Notes under the pieces: generated by a model
Told to the model about the DNA's origin: nothing
The model's input: only the letters and a program-made list of their open reading frames with translations
The model's database searches: none
Made by a program: the position numbers and the translations under genes
Shown: positions 6,500 to 13,736 of the stretch, piece by piece
How positions within the stretch are numbered: the stretch's first letter is position 1
How the letters are laid out: the number at the start of each line of letters is the position of its first letter
Source of the DNA: Deltaproteobacteria bacterium UBA5756
Lineage (GTDB): Bacteria; Desulfobacterota; Syntrophorhabdia; Syntrophorhabdales; Syntrophorhabdaceae
Direction: 5' to 3'
Assembly (NCBI GenBank): GCA_002418985.1
Contig: DIFE01000089.1
Coordinates: 1-14,798 of the forward strand
Length of the DNA stretch: 14,798 nucleotides

Positions 6500-7315
6500 A
6501 TGAAGATAGCTGGAATACAATTTGCCTGTTCCAAGGACAAGGATAAGAATGTCAATACAGCGGCAAAGCTTCTCAGCGTTGCCCTCAGTGAAAAAGCAAA
6601 GATCATATGCTTTCAGGAGCTTTTCAACCGGTACTGGTTCCCCAGGGATCGCGATGAGGCGGCATTCGAACTAGCGGAAGACGCAGACGGCGAGACCGTC
6701 CGGTTCTTCAAGTCACAACTCAAGGGAACCGATGCGGTGATCATCCTCCCCATCTTCGAAAAAGCCGAAGACTCTTACTATAATTCAGCGGTCGTCATAG
6801 AGGGAGACAGGACGCTGGGGATTTACCGGAAACTTAACGTTACCGATATTCCGCTATGGGAGGAAAAGTTCTATTTCACGCAAGGCAATACCGGCTTGCC
6901 CGTCTTCGATACTAGCCATGGCACGTTCGGGATACAGATGTCGTGGGACAACTTCTTCCAGCAAGGGACACGGATCCTGACCCTCAAAGGGGCCGATATC
7001 GTCTTTGCCCCGACCTCATGCGCATTCAAGTCTCAGCACATCTGGCAAACCGTTATCTCCTCCAACGCGATAACGAACGGAGTCTACGTCATGCGCGTCA
7101 ACAGGGCCGGCAGCGAGGAGACACAGGATTTTTACGGCATGAGCTTCTGCGTCAATCCCGAAGGAGAGCTTATCGGTGGACCCACGGGCCGCGCCGATAC
7201 AGTGCTTCTCGCCGACGTCGACATCGACCGGCTGAAACTCATCCGCCGGGAATGGCCGATCCTGAAGGAAATAAAACCCGGATTATACGGGGAAATTCTC
7301 GGGGAGAACCTGTGA
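6500..7315 (+). CDS. Nitrilase-superfamily (carbon-nitrogen hydrolase fold) protein with catalytic Cys replaced by Ser
   Basis: The 271-residue protein has the alpha-beta-beta-alpha nitrilase fold signatures and aligns by eye with N-carbamoylputrescine amidase-like members. It begins M-K-I-A-G-I-Q-F. Glu40 in I-C-F-Q-E-L-F and Lys111 in Y-R-K-L-N match the first two residues of the Glu-Lys-Cys triad. Where the family has G-x-x-I-C-W-D, this protein reads G-I-Q-M-S-W-D, so Ser148 (codon TCG at 6941-6943) replaces the nucleophile. The usual W-x-P-E after it is F-F-Q-Q, and K-M-H-I-P is K-L-N-V-T, so other active-site residues also differ. It may be inactive, or use Ser, or act as a binding protein. 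The ATG at 6500 has no strong Shine-Dalgarno sequence; upstream in-frame codons do not look coding. Its TGA overlaps the GTG of the next small gene. Confidence 0.88.
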   Translation: MKIAGIQFACSKDKDKNVNTAAKLLSVALSEKAKIICFQELFNRYWFPRDRDEAAFELAEDADGETVRFFKSQLKGTDAVIILPIFEKAEDSYYNSAVVIEGDRTLGIYRKLNVTDIPLWEEKFYFTQGNTGLPVFDTSHGTFGIQMSWDNFFQQGTRILTLKGADIVFAPTSCAFKSQHIWQTVISSNAITNGVYVMRVNRAGSEETQDFYGMSFCVNPEGELIGGPTGRADTVLLADVDIDRLKLIRREWPILKEIKPGLYGEILGENL

Positions 7316-7482
7316 GCGACGAACCCACCCTTTGCGTGGTCTGTGCCTGGCGCGAAGAATGTAAAAAGAAGTACCTTCATGGAAAAGAAGTATCCCTGCG
7401 ATGCCCTGACTTCACGAAGGACCTTCAGATCAATAAGGACAAAGCGGATGCTCAGACCCATAGCGGCAAAGATAATCAGTAA
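7312..7482 (+). CDS. Small four-cysteine protein, function unknown
   Basis: A 56-residue frame begins at a GTG that overlaps the stop of the preceding gene (GTGA) and ends 35 bases inside argS. GGGGAG lies 5 bases before the GTG. The N-terminal part has C-V-V-C-A-W-R-E-E-C (Cys8, Cys11, Cys17) and then R-C-P-D-F-T-K-D (Cys31). The four cysteines suggest a metal site, either zinc or an iron-sulfur cluster; which one cannot be told from sequence. The rest is Lys-rich and polar, with no signal peptide or membrane segment, so the protein is probably cytoplasmic. I have an impression of similar C-x-x-C-x-W proteins in related bacteria but no search was run. The overlaps at both ends and the good ribosome-binding site argue that it is a real gene translated with its neighbours. 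It is easily missed because of its size. Confidence 0.72.
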   Translation: MSDEPTLCVVCAWREECKKKYLHGKEVSLRCPDFTKDLQINKDKADAQTHSGKDNQ

Positions 7483-9106
7483 AGTTGTAGAGGATGCACG
7501 CAAATCAGGTTCCCTGCCCGATGACATACGGCTGAACTACATCATCGAGACGCCCCGCGAGGAGGGGTTCGGTGATTATTCCACGAACATCGCCTTCATC
7601 CTGGCCCCTCAGCTGAGAAAAAGACCCCTGGATATCGCCGCCATGCTCGTCGAAGGGATGAAAGGCAGCGAATATTGCGAATCCATTACCGTTGCGGGAG
7701 CTGGTTTCATCAACTTTTCGCTCAAAGACAGCCTGTGGCAGCAACTCCTCAAAGATACGGCCTCCGTGGGGATCAAAAGTCTCTATCCCAATGCAGGAGG
7801 AGGTAAAAAGGTCCTCATTGAATTCGTCAGCGCTAACCCTACCGGCCCTCTACACATCGGCCACGGCAGAGGCGCGGCTGTCGGAGACGTCCTCTCCAAC
7901 CTGCTTGAAAGAACGGGTCACACAGTCGCAAAAGAATACTACATCAATGATGCGGGCCGGCAGATCAAGACACTGGGCCGATCCACCTTTTTGAGGCTCA
8001 AGGAGCTCAGGGGCGAGGCAGTGGAATACCCCCCCGACCTTTACCAGGGCGACTATGTCCGCGACCTCGCGCAAAGGGTCATCGACGAGGGAGTGCCCGT
8101 GCCGCCCGGGGACGAGGAGGCGATCAGCTTTCTCGCGGGCTATGCAAGCTCCTTCATAATGGATGGGATCAAGAACGATCTCGGTGAATTCGGTGTGAAT
8201 TTCGATAATTTCTTTCTTGAGTCCTCGCTCTATGCCTCGGGTATCGTCGAGGAGACGCTGCAGATCCTCAAGGACCGTGAGATTGCCTATGAAAAAGACG
8301 GTGCTCTGTGGTTCAAGACGGGCCTCTACGAAAAGGACGAAGACAGGGTCCTTATCAAGTCTGATGGAGAAAACACCTATTTCACATCGGATATCGCCTA
8401 TCATCTCGACAAATTTAAACGTTCTTTCGATGTGCTCGTCGATATATGGGGTTCCGATCATCACGGCTATATACCGCGGTTGAGCGCCTCCGTTCAGGCA
8501 CTGGGCAGAAACAAGGAAGATCTCCGATTTCTCCTCATCCAGTTCGTCACCCTCATCAAGGATGGCAAGCCCGTGGGCATGTCGACTCGTTCGGGTGAAT
8601 TCACGACGTTGCGGGAGGTCATGGACGAGGTCGGCCGCGATGCCTGCCGATTCTTCTTTCTCATGCGCAAGAGTGATGCCCATCTTGAGTTCGATCTCGA
8701 TCTCGCGAAGAAGACATCCAATGAAAACCCCGTCTATTATGTGCAGTATGCACACGCAAGAATAGAAAGCATCTTCCGCAATGCACGCGAAGCCGGAGTT
8801 GATACGGACAATATCTCCGATGCCGACTGCACCCTTCTGACCCTCAAGGAAGAACTGGACCTGATACGATGGATAACGCGATACCACAGCGTCCTCGACG
8901 GCAGTGCAAGAAGTCTTGAGCCTCATCGCGTCACATTCTACCTCATCGAAATCGTCGGCCGTTTTCACAGTTACTACAACAGGACGAGGGTGCTGGGCAA
9001 CGACATGGGGCTCACCCGCGCCCGCCTTCTGTTGTTGTCCGCACTTCGCGACGTGATCAGGGACGGCCTCGATCTTGTCGGAGTCTCGGCTCCGGAAAAG
9101 ATGTAA
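7448..9106 (+). CDS. argS: Arginyl-tRNA synthetase
   Basis: ArgS is a class I aminoacyl-tRNA synthetase that charges tRNA-Arg with arginine. The 552-residue protein is of normal length. The N-terminal tRNA-binding (Add1) domain contains E-E-G-F-G-D-Y-S-T-N at about 38-47. The Rossmann catalytic domain follows, with S-A-N-P-T-G-P-L-H-I-G-H (HIGH at 136-139) and G-S-D-H-H-G-Y. The KMSKS loop is degenerate, P-V-G-M-S-T-R-S-G-E, as is usual for many ArgS enzymes. The C-terminal part is the helical DALR anticodon-binding domain, ending S-A-P-E-K-M, with the Met tail common in the family. The ATG at 7448 is preferred because AAGGA lies 8 bases upstream and residues match from there. More upstream in-frame codons would overlap the whole four-cysteine gene. 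It overlaps that gene by 35 bases. Confidence 0.97.
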   Translation: MLRPIAAKIISKVVEDARKSGSLPDDIRLNYIIETPREEGFGDYSTNIAFILAPQLRKRPLDIAAMLVEGMKGSEYCESITVAGAGFINFSLKDSLWQQLLKDTASVGIKSLYPNAGGGKKVLIEFVSANPTGPLHIGHGRGAAVGDVLSNLLERTGHTVAKEYYINDAGRQIKTLGRSTFLRLKELRGEAVEYPPDLYQGDYVRDLAQRVIDEGVPVPPGDEEAISFLAGYASSFIMDGIKNDLGEFGVNFDNFFLESSLYASGIVEETLQILKDREIAYEKDGALWFKTGLYEKDEDRVLIKSDGENTYFTSDIAYHLDKFKRSFDVLVDIWGSDHHGYIPRLSASVQALGRNKEDLRFLLIQFVTLIKDGKPVGMSTRSGEFTTLREVMDEVGRDACRFFFLMRKSDAHLEFDLDLAKKTSNENPVYYVQYAHARIESIFRNAREAGVDTDNISDADCTLLTLKEELDLIRWITRYHSVLDGSARSLEPHRVTFYLIEIVGRFHSYYNRTRVLGNDMGLTRARLLLLSALRDVIRDGLDLVGVSAPEKM

Positions 9107-9167
9107 AACCAACCGCCTGGCGCGTCCGTCCACCCCGGCGGCTCCGGGAACATGTAAAGGAGTATTA

Positions 9168-9800
9168 ATGGAGAGAAGAAAGAGTAAAACCAGGGAATAT
9201 ATTGAATCCATCGTGATTGCCGCCCTCATAGCACTTGTTGTGAGGAGTTTCGTCATTCAGGCGTATAAAATTCCTTCGGGGTCCATGGAGCCGACACTGC
9301 TCGTCGGTGACCATCTGCTCGTCAACAGGATGAGCTACGTCATCAAGATGCCCTTTGTCGACACCGTTCTTTTCTCCACCGGAAAGCCACAGCGGGGGGA
9401 TATTATCGTTTTTCGCTACCCCGAAGACCCGAGCAAAGACTATATAAAACGCGTCATAGCCACCGAGGGAGAATCGGTGGAGATCAAAAACAAGGCCATA
9501 TTCATCAACGGAAAGAAAATAAGCGATACCTGGGGGAACTTCAGACCCGACAGCTTCACCTCCCGCGGCCTGCTGCCCTTCATCGACAAGGACAATATTC
9601 CTCCCATAACGGTGCCGAAGGACAGTTATTTTGTGATGGGCGACAATCGTGACAACAGCCTCGACAGCCGCTACTGGGGTTTTGTGCAAAAACAGCACCT
9701 CGTCGGCAAGGCGTTGATCATCTATTTTTCATGGGACAGTAACGCGATGAACGCGCTTCAATACGTTCGATGGTCGCGCATAGGCTGGCTCATAAAATAG
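9168..9800 (+). CDS. lepB: Signal peptidase I
   Basis: Signal peptidase I cleaves signal peptides from proteins exported by Sec and Tat, acting on the outer face of the inner membrane. The 210-residue protein has a short basic N-terminus, one membrane helix (about residues 12-30) and the S26-family catalytic domain. Box B is I-P-S-G-S-M-E-P-T-L with Ser39 as the nucleophile. The general base Lys94 is in D-Y-I-K-R-V-I-A. Box E is M-G-D-N-R-D-N-S-L-D-S-R. The ATG at 9168 has AAAGGAG 5 bases upstream. The single N-terminal helix suits the short type rather than the two-helix E. coli form. It sits 61 bases after argS and 59 bases before the TPR gene, in a run with two other envelope genes that carry signal sequences. 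Confidence 0.97.
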   Translation: MERRKSKTREYIESIVIAALIALVVRSFVIQAYKIPSGSMEPTLLVGDHLLVNRMSYVIKMPFVDTVLFSTGKPQRGDIIVFRYPEDPSKDYIKRVIATEGESVEIKNKAIFINGKKISDTWGNFRPDSFTSRGLLPFIDKDNIPPITVPKDSYFVMGDNRDNSLDSRYWGFVQKQHLVGKALIIYFSWDSNAMNALQYVRWSRIGWLIK

Positions 9801-9859
9801 GCCGTCCATGCCATCCTATGATTAGATTTCCCGAGAATTCTGTGTTATTATGCAAGGTA

Positions 9860-11521
9860 ATGAAACTACCAGTATTAGTGATTTCACTCCTTCTTCTCTC
9901 TTTCACACAGCTTCACGGCGCCGACTCTTCCAATTCAGTGTACTTCTACCTCAGGGGATATTTGAGTGAGACCCGAGGAAGCTATAGCGTTGCCATGGAA
10001 TATTACGGCAGGGCTTTGAAGGACAATCCGGGCTCCTCCGAAATCAGAACCTCACTCGCTTCGCTCTACATTAAAAAGGGCGACATCGCAAGGGCGGAAG
10101 AATTCCTCAATTCGGCAATAGCCTTGAACCCGAAAAACCGGATCGCCCTTATGTTCCTCGCAGGGATCCATGCGTCAAGAGGCGTTACATACAAGGCAAA
10201 GGCGCTCTATGAGAAGGTTATAGAACTCAATCCCGAGGACACCGAGGCCTACATGTACCTCGGGAGCGTCTACATCGGGGAGAAGAAATATGATGACGCC
10301 ATATCCGTGTACGAGAAAGTACTGGCCTACGATGATGATAACATTATCGCCCTTTACTATATCGGTCGGCTTCACGGAGAAGCAAGGAACTTTGACAGGG
10401 CCAAGACATATCTGACCAGGGCCTTGGAAATCAAGCCGAATTTTACCCCCGCCCTTCTTGATCTTGCAACGATCTACGAAATCGAGAGCGATCTGCCGAA
10501 AGCCGTTGAGCTTTATCAGACCGTGATCGCCCTGGATCCCAATGATAAGAAAGCACGTTCCAGGCTTGCCACCATTTTCATACGACAGAAGGAATACGAC
10601 AAGGCGATAGGCAAGTTCGAAGAATTATCCGACCTGGATCAGAATGACCTGTCGCTGAGAATCCGCATCGGCCTTCTCCATTATGAAAAAGGCCGCTATG
10701 ACGATGCCATCAAGGAGTTTAACCTCGTTCTGGCCAGCAAGCCCGACAACTACACCGTCAGGATATACCTGGCGATGTCGTGGCGCGAAAAGGGAGATGT
10801 CCGGAAAGCTCTTGAAGAGCTCAACAAGATCGATCCGAAATCGGAAGAATTTCTCACCGCGCTCAAGCAGATGACCATGATCTATATCAAGTCGGGAACG
10901 GTTGACGAGGGGATCAAGACTATATCCGGATACCTGCCTGAGATAGAGAAGAAACCGGACCTCTACATCCTCCTTTCCATGCTGTACGAGGAAAAGAACG
11001 ATTATGCCGGCGGTATCGCCGCCCTTGAAGAGGCCCGGAAGATCGAGCCCAACAACCTGGAGGTTCTTTACCAGATTGGCATGCTCCATGAAAGAAAGGG
11101 CGAGCAAGGCAAGGCGCTTGCCATCATGCAAGACGTCCTCGTAGTTGATCCAGAGTACCCCAACGCCCTCAACTTCGTCGGTTATTCCCTGGCGGAGAAG
11201 GGCATCCGCCTCGACGAAGCAGAGACTATGATCAGAAAGGCACTGGCCAAGCGTCCCGATGACGGATACATTATCGACAGCCTCGGTTGGGTCTTTTACA
11301 AGAAAGGTGATTACAACGCCGCTCTTCAGGAAATACAAAAGGCCAGCAGCCTCATGCCCGAGGACCCTACCATCCATGAACATCTGGGCGATGTTTACTC
11401 GGCCCTGAAGGATTTCAACAACGCCCTCCTCCATTACGAAAAGTCGGTAACCCTCGAAAAGGATCCCTCCAGGAAGAATTCCATCGAACAGAAGCTCAAA
11501 ATGATCAAAGAGAAGAAATGA
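9860..11521 (+). CDS. Secreted protein of about 15 tetratricopeptide repeats
   Basis: The 553-residue protein starts with a signal peptide (M-K-L-P-V-L-V-I-S-L-L-L-L, likely cut after L-H-G-A). It is then almost entirely TPR units of 34 residues from about residue 25 to 535; I count about 15, one or two degenerate near the middle. TPR arrays are protein-binding superhelices. The C-terminal A-L-N-F-V-G-Y-S-L-A-E-K-G and I-I-D-S-L-G-W-V-F-Y-K repeats resemble those of proteobacterial TPR proteins encoded before lolB, as in Pseudomonas. That fits the next gene here. The likely location is periplasmic or outer-membrane attached, and the partner is unknown. The start is uncertain: the ATG at 9860 has only a close AAGG, and GTG at 9842 or ATG at 9818 would lengthen the signal region. 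Its stop overlaps the next start (ATGA). Confidence 0.88.
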   Translation: MKLPVLVISLLLLSFTQLHGADSSNSVYFYLRGYLSETRGSYSVAMEYYGRALKDNPGSSEIRTSLASLYIKKGDIARAEEFLNSAIALNPKNRIALMFLAGIHASRGVTYKAKALYEKVIELNPEDTEAYMYLGSVYIGEKKYDDAISVYEKVLAYDDDNIIALYYIGRLHGEARNFDRAKTYLTRALEIKPNFTPALLDLATIYEIESDLPKAVELYQTVIALDPNDKKARSRLATIFIRQKEYDKAIGKFEELSDLDQNDLSLRIRIGLLHYEKGRYDDAIKEFNLVLASKPDNYTVRIYLAMSWREKGDVRKALEELNKIDPKSEEFLTALKQMTMIYIKSGTVDEGIKTISGYLPEIEKKPDLYILLSMLYEEKNDYAGGIAALEEARKIEPNNLEVLYQIGMLHERKGEQGKALAIMQDVLVVDPEYPNALNFVGYSLAEKGIRLDEAETMIRKALAKRPDDGYIIDSLGWVFYKKGDYNAALQEIQKASSLMPEDPTIHEHLGDVYSALKDFNNALLHYEKSVTLEKDPSRKNSIEQKLKMIKEKK

Positions 11522-12072
11522 TGAAAAAGGCGGTTCTCCTTCTTGTCGCTCTGCCCTTCCTGTTTCTTGGATGTTCACATATGGCCAGAAAACCCGTGTC
11601 TATCTCCTGGCCCGCGCAGTTCGACAACCTCGAGGCCATGTGCGAGATCGACGTCCAACTCAAGACAGAGAAATACAACGGAGACATGTCTCTAAAGGTC
11701 TCCTATCCTAACAGGCTTTTCCTCGAGGTCTACGGGCCGTTCGGCAACACCATCCTCTCCGTGGACAGGTCTGATGATCATTTTTCCATGCGAATGGACG
11801 ACGAAGAGCTTACCGACGAAAATGACTTTTACCGGCTTTTCCGCATACGCATTAACGATATCATCGAAGACCTGACGCTTAAGGGACCCCTTGAATCCCA
11901 AGGGCGCGCCGCAGTGAGACAGCGTCAGGACTATACCGTTTATTATTACCTGAACGATACCGAAAACAGGATCTGTTGGAAGGTACGTGAAGGGGATTTC
12001 TGTATCACGTTCCTTGAGGTCAATTTCTCCCGGGAGAAACCAATTGCAAAAGGTGATAGCGGGAGGAAGTGA
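11518..12072 (+). CDS. LolB-like outer-membrane lipoprotein
   Basis: The 184-residue product has a lipoprotein signal: M-M-K-K, a hydrophobic stretch, then L-F-L-G-C with Cys19 as the lipidation site and Ser at +2, which favours outer-membrane sorting. Phe at -3 is slightly off the usual lipobox. The mature part is beta-rich (M-S-L-K-V-S-Y-P-N-R-L-F-L-E-V-Y-G-P-F-G-N-T, split over strands) like the LolA/LolB open barrel that accepts lipoproteins from LolA and inserts them into the outer membrane. The preceding TPR gene supports this, because the same pair occurs in Pseudomonas. The match is by pattern and context only; a DUF4292-like relative is the main alternative. ATG at 11521 is an equally possible start (ATGATG). 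It overlaps the TPR gene by 4 bases and the next gene by 29. Confidence 0.65.
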   Translation: MMKKAVLLLVALPFLFLGCSHMARKPVSISWPAQFDNLEAMCEIDVQLKTEKYNGDMSLKVSYPNRLFLEVYGPFGNTILSVDRSDDHFSMRMDDEELTDENDFYRLFRIRINDIIEDLTLKGPLESQGRAAVRQRQDYTVYYYLNDTENRICWKVREGDFCITFLEVNFSREKPIAKGDSGRK

Positions 12073-13105
12073 CTCCTATGATACGAACGCGCTAAAGTAT
12101 TTTTTCGAAGAGGGTTTTCACCGGATCGGTCTTGAAGTCGCAGGACGATCGGTTCTTATCAAACCGAACCTTTTGACCGGCAAGGCCCCCGAAAAGGCCG
12201 TTACGACCCATCCCATTTTTCTGAAGGCCCTTATTGAACTCCTGAAAGACAGCTCGTGCACCATCTTCCTGGGAGACAGTCCCGGATACGAATCCCTGGA
12301 ACGTGTCCTGAAGAACGGGGGCTACCTGGAGATGCTCGCCAGTCTGGGCGTGCGCATAACCCCGTTCACGGAGGAAATCGTCAAACGTGCCGACGGTGTA
12401 TCTCCCTACAAGGAATTCCTTTTCGGTGAGGACCCGGCCCGATATGACCTCGTCATCAACGTCCCTAAGCTGAAGACACATGGCATGATGGGCTTGACCC
12501 TTGGGGCCAAGAACACCTTTGGATTCATACGCGGGTTCGCCAAGGGACGATGGCACCTTCGGGCCGGCAGAGACAGAGACCTTTTCGCCTCGATTATTGT
12601 AGACATTCATCGTATCGTTTCCCCGGCAGTGACCGTTCTCGACGGTGTTCTCGGGATGTGCGGTGACGGACCATCGAACGGCACCCCGGTCATGTGCGGT
12701 ATGCTCGCCCTTTCCCCCAGTGCCTTCGCTCTCGATGCCTTTGTGGAGGGACACCTGTGTCCCCGGGCAACTCTTCCCGTTACATCCTGTGCCAGACGTT
12801 ATGGCTTTCTGGACCGCTACGAGGTCATCGATGTCGGCATCCCCTCCCCCGTTACATTCCCCATGCCTCAAGCCTGCGACACCGATTGGAGTCTCCCGGC
12901 GCCGGTCAAGAAACTCCTCCGGAATATCTTCCTGAAGAAGCCCAGGATCTCCCGCAGGACATGCCAGCTTTGCGGCGTGTGCGGTACCGTCTGTCCCGCC
13001 GGCGCCATACATTTGCAGAACGATACAATGGCTTTCGACTATACTAAGTGCATCAGATGCTATTGCTGCCAGGAAATGTGCCCCCATGGCGCAATAAAGG
13101 TGTGA
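12044..13105 (+). CDS. DUF362 protein with C-terminal 2[4Fe-4S] ferredoxin domain
   Basis: The 353-residue protein has an N-terminal DUF362 domain: L-I-K-P-N-L-L, G-D-S-P-G-Y, then V-I-N-V-P-K-L-K-T-H-G and G-L-T-L-G-A-K-N, the family's characteristic blocks. The C-terminus is a bacterial ferredoxin module. Cluster motifs are Cys307, 310, 313, 317 (C-x-x-C-x-x-C-x-x-x-C-P) and Cys336, 339, 342, 346, enough for two [4Fe-4S] clusters. The molecular role of the family is unsettled; an electron-transfer or cofactor-linked function in anaerobes is inferred. The start is probably TTG at 12044, which has GGGAG 7 bases upstream. GTG at 12053 is an alternative. The gene overlaps the lipoprotein gene by 29 bases and ends the run, 40 bases before the bidirectional terminator. 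Confidence 0.87.
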   Translation: MQKVIAGGSDSYDTNALKYFFEEGFHRIGLEVAGRSVLIKPNLLTGKAPEKAVTTHPIFLKALIELLKDSSCTIFLGDSPGYESLERVLKNGGYLEMLASLGVRITPFTEEIVKRADGVSPYKEFLFGEDPARYDLVINVPKLKTHGMMGLTLGAKNTFGFIRGFAKGRWHLRAGRDRDLFASIIVDIHRIVSPAVTVLDGVLGMCGDGPSNGTPVMCGMLALSPSAFALDAFVEGHLCPRATLPVTSCARRYGFLDRYEVIDVGIPSPVTFPMPQACDTDWSLPAPVKKLLRNIFLKKPRISRRTCQLCGVCGTVCPAGAIHLQNDTMAFDYTKCIRCYCCQEMCPHGAIKV

Positions 13106-13111
13106 AAAATT

Positions 13112-13132
13112 TCCGGGAGTCAAGCGCCCGGA
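13112..13132 (+). other. Small hairpin just after the DUF362 stop
   Basis: TCCGGG (13112-13117) pairs with CCCGGA (13127-13132) over a 9-base loop. No T-run follows. It may protect the 3' end or assist the stronger terminator 13 bases further on. Confidence 0.35.
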
Positions 13133-13144
13133 TCAGCTGTACAT

Positions 13145-13180
13145 AAAAAGAGACAGGAGCTTCGGCCCCTGTCTCTTTTT
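13145..13180. terminator. Bidirectional rho-independent terminator with UUCG loop
   Basis: AAAAAGAGACAGG (13145-13157) is perfectly complementary to CCTGTCTCTTTTT (13168-13180). Inside it, past one A-C mismatch, a G-C and a C-G pair close a TTCG tetraloop, the very stable cUUCGg form. The A-run and T-run at the two ends make it work on both strands, serving the DUF362 gene (+) and the Hsp20 operon (-), which converge here. Confidence 0.93.
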
Positions 13181-13207
13181 ATGCCAAATTCCCAATCGCT
13201 GCTTGCT

Positions 13208-13702
13208 TCATTCCCCCTTAATCGCTATCTTTTTCGCCTCCTTGAGGGCCTTTTCCGTCTTGGGGATAACGATGGAGAGAACACCTTTCTTGTAACTCGC
13301 TCTGGCGCCATCGACATTCACCTCAACGGGAAGCGGGATAGATCTGTTGAAGAACCCGTAGACGCGCTCCATTCGATGGTAGCTGCCGCCTTCTTCTATT
13401 GTTTCGTCCTTCTTTTCGCCCCGGATCGTAAGCGAGTCCCTTGTGAGCGCCACATCGATGTCTTTTTCATCCATGCCTGGCAGCTCGACAGTCACCTTTA
13501 TCTCTTTGCCGCTGTCGGCAACATCAATGCCGGGATAAAACATCGATGCTGCCATTACCGGAAGGCCTGGATCGAATCCCCTGAGAAAAGTCTCGAATAT
13601 CCTATCTATGTCGTTGCGCAACGACAGAAGGGGATTCACCTCCGGAAGCCGGGCAATATCTTTCGTCTTCTTTATTTGCGGTGTAATTCTTCTTGTCGTC
13701 AT
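13208..13702 (-). CDS. Hsp20 / alpha-crystallin family small heat-shock protein (third gene of operon)
   Basis: Small heat-shock proteins are ATP-independent holdases that bind unfolding proteins for later refolding. This 164-residue protein has a variable N-terminal arm of about 50 residues. An alpha-crystallin domain follows, running from about Y-P-G-I-D-V-A-D to I-P-K-T-E, with V-E-L-P-G-M, S-Y-H-R-M-E-R-V-Y-G and K-K-G-V-L. The C-terminal extension carries I-A-I, the I-x-I motif that docks on neighbouring subunits. The ATG at 13702 is chosen because GGAGGT sits 6 bases upstream; the ATG at 13708 would touch the Shine-Dalgarno directly. Its arm is the longest of the three paralogues here. 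It lies 34 bases after the second Hsp20 gene and ends 27 bases from the bidirectional terminator. Confidence 0.95.
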   Translation of the reverse strand: MTTRRITPQIKKTKDIARLPEVNPLLSLRNDIDRIFETFLRGFDPGLPVMAASMFYPGIDVADSGKEIKVTVELPGMDEKDIDVALTRDSLTIRGEKKDETIEEGGSYHRMERVYGFFNRSIPLPVEVNVDGARASYKKGVLSIVIPKTEKALKEAKKIAIKGE

Positions 13703-13736
13703 ATCCATACCTCCATATTCAATCAGCCTATCGACT

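Noticed and set aside
8550..8610. Degenerate KMSKS (G-M-S-T-R-S) in ArgS as a possible defect
   Set aside because: Degenerate KMSKS loops of this form are normal in many arginyl-tRNA synthetases, so it is not an anomaly.
7850..9256. Long minus-strand open frame antisense to argS, reading into lepB
   Set aside because: It lies opposite clear ArgS catalytic and anticodon-domain motifs and crosses the argS/lepB junction. No recognisable motifs; it is a shadow caused by codon bias.
10625..11578. Minus-strand frame antisense to the TPR gene
   Set aside because: It mirrors the regular TPR repeats and crosses into the lipoprotein signal peptide; no independent support.
12092..13123. Minus-strand frame antisense to the DUF362-ferredoxin gene
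   Set aside because: The plus strand carries both ferredoxin cluster motifs and DUF362 blocks; the antisense frame runs across its stop and shows no family signature.
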